Assembly: GCA_964531675.1 (NCBI GenBank)
Contig: CAZHFW010000058.1
Location: 1-14,419, forward strand
DNA length: 14,419 nt
Direction of reading: 5' to 3'
Origin: CAZHFW01 sp964531675
GTDB lineage: Bacteria > Planctomycetota > Phycisphaerae > Phycisphaerales > UBA1924
Made by a program: the position numbers and the translations under genes. Shown here one piece after another: positions 14,207-14,419 of this stretch. Every line of letters begins with the position of its first letter. Position 1 is the first letter of the stretch. The notes under the pieces are model-generated. The model saw only the letters and a list, made by a program, of their open reading frames with translations. It was not told the DNA's origin and did not search any database.

Positions 14207-14419
14207 CAGTTGAAGCAGCTTGCCGCCCCACAATGGGGAGGCTCGCCAAGTGTGCCTTCTGTCCGAAGGAAATCCACCGCAAGATCCTGTGCCACATAGA
14301 GTTACACGCTATTGAAGCCCCCATAACCCGGCCCCCAGCCATCCCCCCCGCACACCCATCCCAAGTTCCGCACCTACCGGACCTTCCGCGTTTTTCTCGC
14401 CCCCGGTCACCCCAGTCCC
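14207..14419 (-). promoter_or_regulatory. Upstream region of the right-hand exported protein
   Basis: No gene seen. A small hairpin, CCCCA-CAA-TGGGG (14226-14238), would sit in the mRNA leader. The stretch 14283-14325 is the least GC-rich part and probably holds the promoter, but no reliable -35/-10 pair can be named. Confidence 0.3.

Noticed and set aside
12248..14299. 683-codon plus-strand open frame across the right end
   Set aside because: It runs through two terminators, the repeat spacer and both exported-protein genes. It is low-complexity Pro/Arg/His-rich and has no recognisable domain.
14290..14310. Sigma-54-like promoter (minus strand TGGCAC then TTGC) upstream of the right-hand exported protein
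   Set aside because: Six bases separate TGGCAC and TTGC, where the consensus needs five. The GG and GC elements are therefore one base out of the required spacing, and no sigma-54 activator is nearby.

Overview
The window is very GC-rich DNA whose content points to a planctomycete, most likely of the Phycisphaerae type. The pointers are an ECF-type sigma factor of the planctomycete kind directly followed by a membrane Ser/Thr kinase with a long TPR tail, secreted proteins ending in a P-x-PGA / hydrophobic / Arg-rich sorting tail (a PEP-CTERM variant), and a giant secreted protein ending in a paired dockerin/EF-hand-like tail. This placement is inference from gene content; no rRNA or other marker is present.

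Layout. 1-684 is the 3' part of a SAM-dependent methyltransferase, closed by a shared hairpin terminator. 770-5188 (minus) is a 1472-residue secreted modular protein: two Ig-like domains, a long helical/coiled-coil core of unknown function, a cadherin-like domain, another Ig-like domain and the dockerin-like tail. It is divergent from 5323-8889 (plus), an ECF sigma factor and Ser/Thr kinase two-gene unit. 8890-9152 is a spacer with repeat modules and the terminator of tRNA-Glu(UUC) (9153-9227, minus). nadD (plus, GTG start at 9350) follows, then an 8-bp periodic array and a perfect 13-bp palindrome. A small TehB-like methyltransferase (10388-10990, plus) is convergent with metK (11079-12254, minus), with a bidirectional terminator between them. 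The right end has two exported PEP-CTERM-like proteins facing each other (12513-13190 plus, 13610-14191 minus) around a spacer packed with hairpin repeats.

How the genes work together. nadD, metK and tRNA-Glu are housekeeping and look unrelated to their neighbours. The sigma/kinase pair is probably one signalling unit, with kinase inside the cell, TPRs outside and transcription output through the sigma factor. The divergent giant surface protein is a reasonable candidate target, but nothing in the sequence proves it. No CRISPR array, insertion sequence, phage gene or classical defence operon is visible.

The least ordinary signals are: (i) a dispersed non-coding repeat family in which a GTGGCAC-led hairpin changes sequence but keeps its pairing, and a second module CCCGA-N7-AAGGTCCGGG recurs three times with identical internal spacing; (ii) an 8-bp array that keeps its period while decaying over 120 bp; (iii) the unassigned core of the giant secreted protein, which has a hydrophobic helical stretch followed by a long coiled coil.
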